5,335 bases of DNA from an uncultured Sphingomonas sp. (GTDB taxonomy: Bacteria; Pseudomonadota; Alphaproteobacteria; Sphingomonadales; Sphingomonadaceae), in the NCBI GenBank assembly GCA_902806295.1, contig CADCWB010000018.1:1-5335 (forward strand), given 5' to 3'. Below the pieces are notes generated by a model. That model was not told the origin of the DNA. It searched no databases and was given only the letters and a program-made list of their open reading frames with translations. A program made the translations under genes and the position numbers. This document shows positions 4,661 to 5,335 of this stretch, piece by piece (positions within the stretch are counted from its first letter, which is position 1; each line of letters begins with the position of its first letter).

Positions 4661-5335
4661 ATGACCAAGTCCCTCTTCGACCTGACCGGCAAGGTGGCGA
4701 TCGTCACCGGTTCGTCACGGGGCATCGGCAAGGCAATCGCCGAGGGCATGGCCGAGCAAGGCGCCAAGGTGGTGATATCCAGCCGCAAGCAGGACGCCTG
4801 CGAAGAGCTTGCGGTCGAGCTCAACGGCCGGCACGGCGCAGGCACCGCAGTGGCGATCGCGGCCAGCATCTCGGACAAGGACGCCTTGCAGCGCCTGGTC
4901 GACGAAACTCGGGCCCAGTTCGGCCGGATCGACATCCTCGTCTGCAATGCGGCGTCCAACCCCTACTTCGGGCCGATGGCCGGGATCACGGACGATCAGT
5001 TCCGCAAGATCATGGACAATAATGTCCTCGCCAATCACTGGCTGACCAGCATGGTCGCGCCAGAGATGCTGGAGCGTGGCGACGGCTCGATCATCATCGT
5101 TTCCTCCGTCGGCGGACTGACCAGTTCGACGGTGATCGGAGCCTACAACATCTCCAAGGCGGCCGACCTGCAGCTGGTCCGCAATCTGGCGGCGGAGTTC
5201 GGGCCGAGCGGCGTGCGGGTCAACGCGATCGCCCCTGGCCTGGTCCGGACCGACTTTTCCCGCGCGCTGTGGGAGGACCCCGAGATCCTCAAGCGGGTCA
5301 CGGCGGTCGCCGCCCTGAAGCGCATCGGCGAACCC
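4661..5335 (+). CDS. Classical short-chain dehydrogenase/reductase, partial (runs off right edge)
   Basis: The first 225 residues of an NAD(P)-dependent SDR are present, a Rossmann-fold enzyme oxidising a secondary alcohol or reducing a ketone. Families of this type run to about 250-260 residues, so roughly 30 are missing. The cofactor motif TGSSRGIG is at 16-23; SSRK at 40-43, after the second strand, with Arg42, hints at NADP(H) but is not decisive. The structural motif is CNAAS (95-99, in place of NNAG), and the catalytic Asn is likely in MDNNV (118-122). Catalytic Ser149 lies in IVSSVGG, with Tyr162 and Lys166 in YNISK; the 13-residue Ser-Tyr spacing is standard. PG at 192-193 follows RVNAIA. 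All catalytic residues are present, so the enzyme should be active. It lies 91 bases downstream of the broken ACAD on the same strand, with a REP-type repeat in the gap, and may belong to the same operon. The sequence resembles DHRS4-like SDRs often found beside ACAD10/11-type genes. The substrate is unknown. Confidence 0.92.
   Translation, partial: MTKSLFDLTGKVAIVTGSSRGIGKAIAEGMAEQGAKVVISSRKQDACEELAVELNGRHGAGTAVAIAASISDKDALQRLVDETRAQFGRIDILVCNAASNPYFGPMAGITDDQFRKIMDNNVLANHWLTSMVAPEMLERGDGSIIIVSSVGGLTSSTVIGAYNISKAADLQLVRNLAAEFGPSGVRVNAIAPGLVRTDFSRALWEDPEILKRVTAVAALKRIGEP

Overview
The window looks like chromosomal DNA from a sphingomonad (order Sphingomonadales: Sphingomonas, Sphingobium, Novosphingobium or a relative). 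It is GC-rich alphaproteobacterial sequence. The strongest taxonomic marker is at the left edge: an unusual acyl carrier protein translationally coupled to the start of a serine palmitoyltransferase, the entry enzyme of sphingolipid synthesis that gives this group its name. The intergenic REP-type inverted repeats agree with this.

Layout. At 1-397 (minus strand) the acyl carrier protein gene is followed, with a 4-base GTGA overlap, by the serine palmitoyltransferase gene, of which only the first 50 codons are inside the window. Divergent from it, at 495-878 (plus), is a small PaaI-type hotdog thioesterase. A REPIN-like inverted repeat (about 881-959) separates the thioesterase from a convergent two-gene operon on the minus strand (959-3245). 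That operon encodes two different acyl-CoA dehydrogenase (ACAD) subunits separated by one base. From the same 67-base intergenic gap a second unit runs rightward (plus): a third, ACAD10/11-like acyl-CoA dehydrogenase gene (3313-4569) broken by two in-frame nonsense codons, then a second REP-type inverted repeat (about 4572-4651), then a classical short-chain dehydrogenase/reductase (SDR, 4661 onward) that runs off the right edge.

How the genes work together. The left module makes 3-ketosphinganine from serine and an acyl chain probably carried by the dedicated ACP. The right part is catabolic: acyl-CoA alpha,beta-desaturation plus an NAD(P)-dependent alcohol/ketone oxidoreductase. In the paired ACADs the usual C-terminal catalytic glutamate is replaced in both subunits, and only the larger subunit keeps an alternative glutamate in the middle of the chain. 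This suggests a heteromeric enzyme like the steroid side-chain ACADs of actinobacteria. The substrate cannot be read from the sequence.

I found no CRISPR array, tRNA, rRNA, transposase or phage gene, and no clearly novel defence or mobile system. The points most worth a second look are the doubly nonsense-mutated ACAD, the asymmetric catalytic residues of the ACAD pair, the sphingolipid ACP, and the two REPIN-like repeats, one of which abuts the ribosome binding site of the SDR gene. No gene-free stretch exceeds 300 bases; the gaps are 398-494, 879-958, 3246-3312 and 4570-4660.
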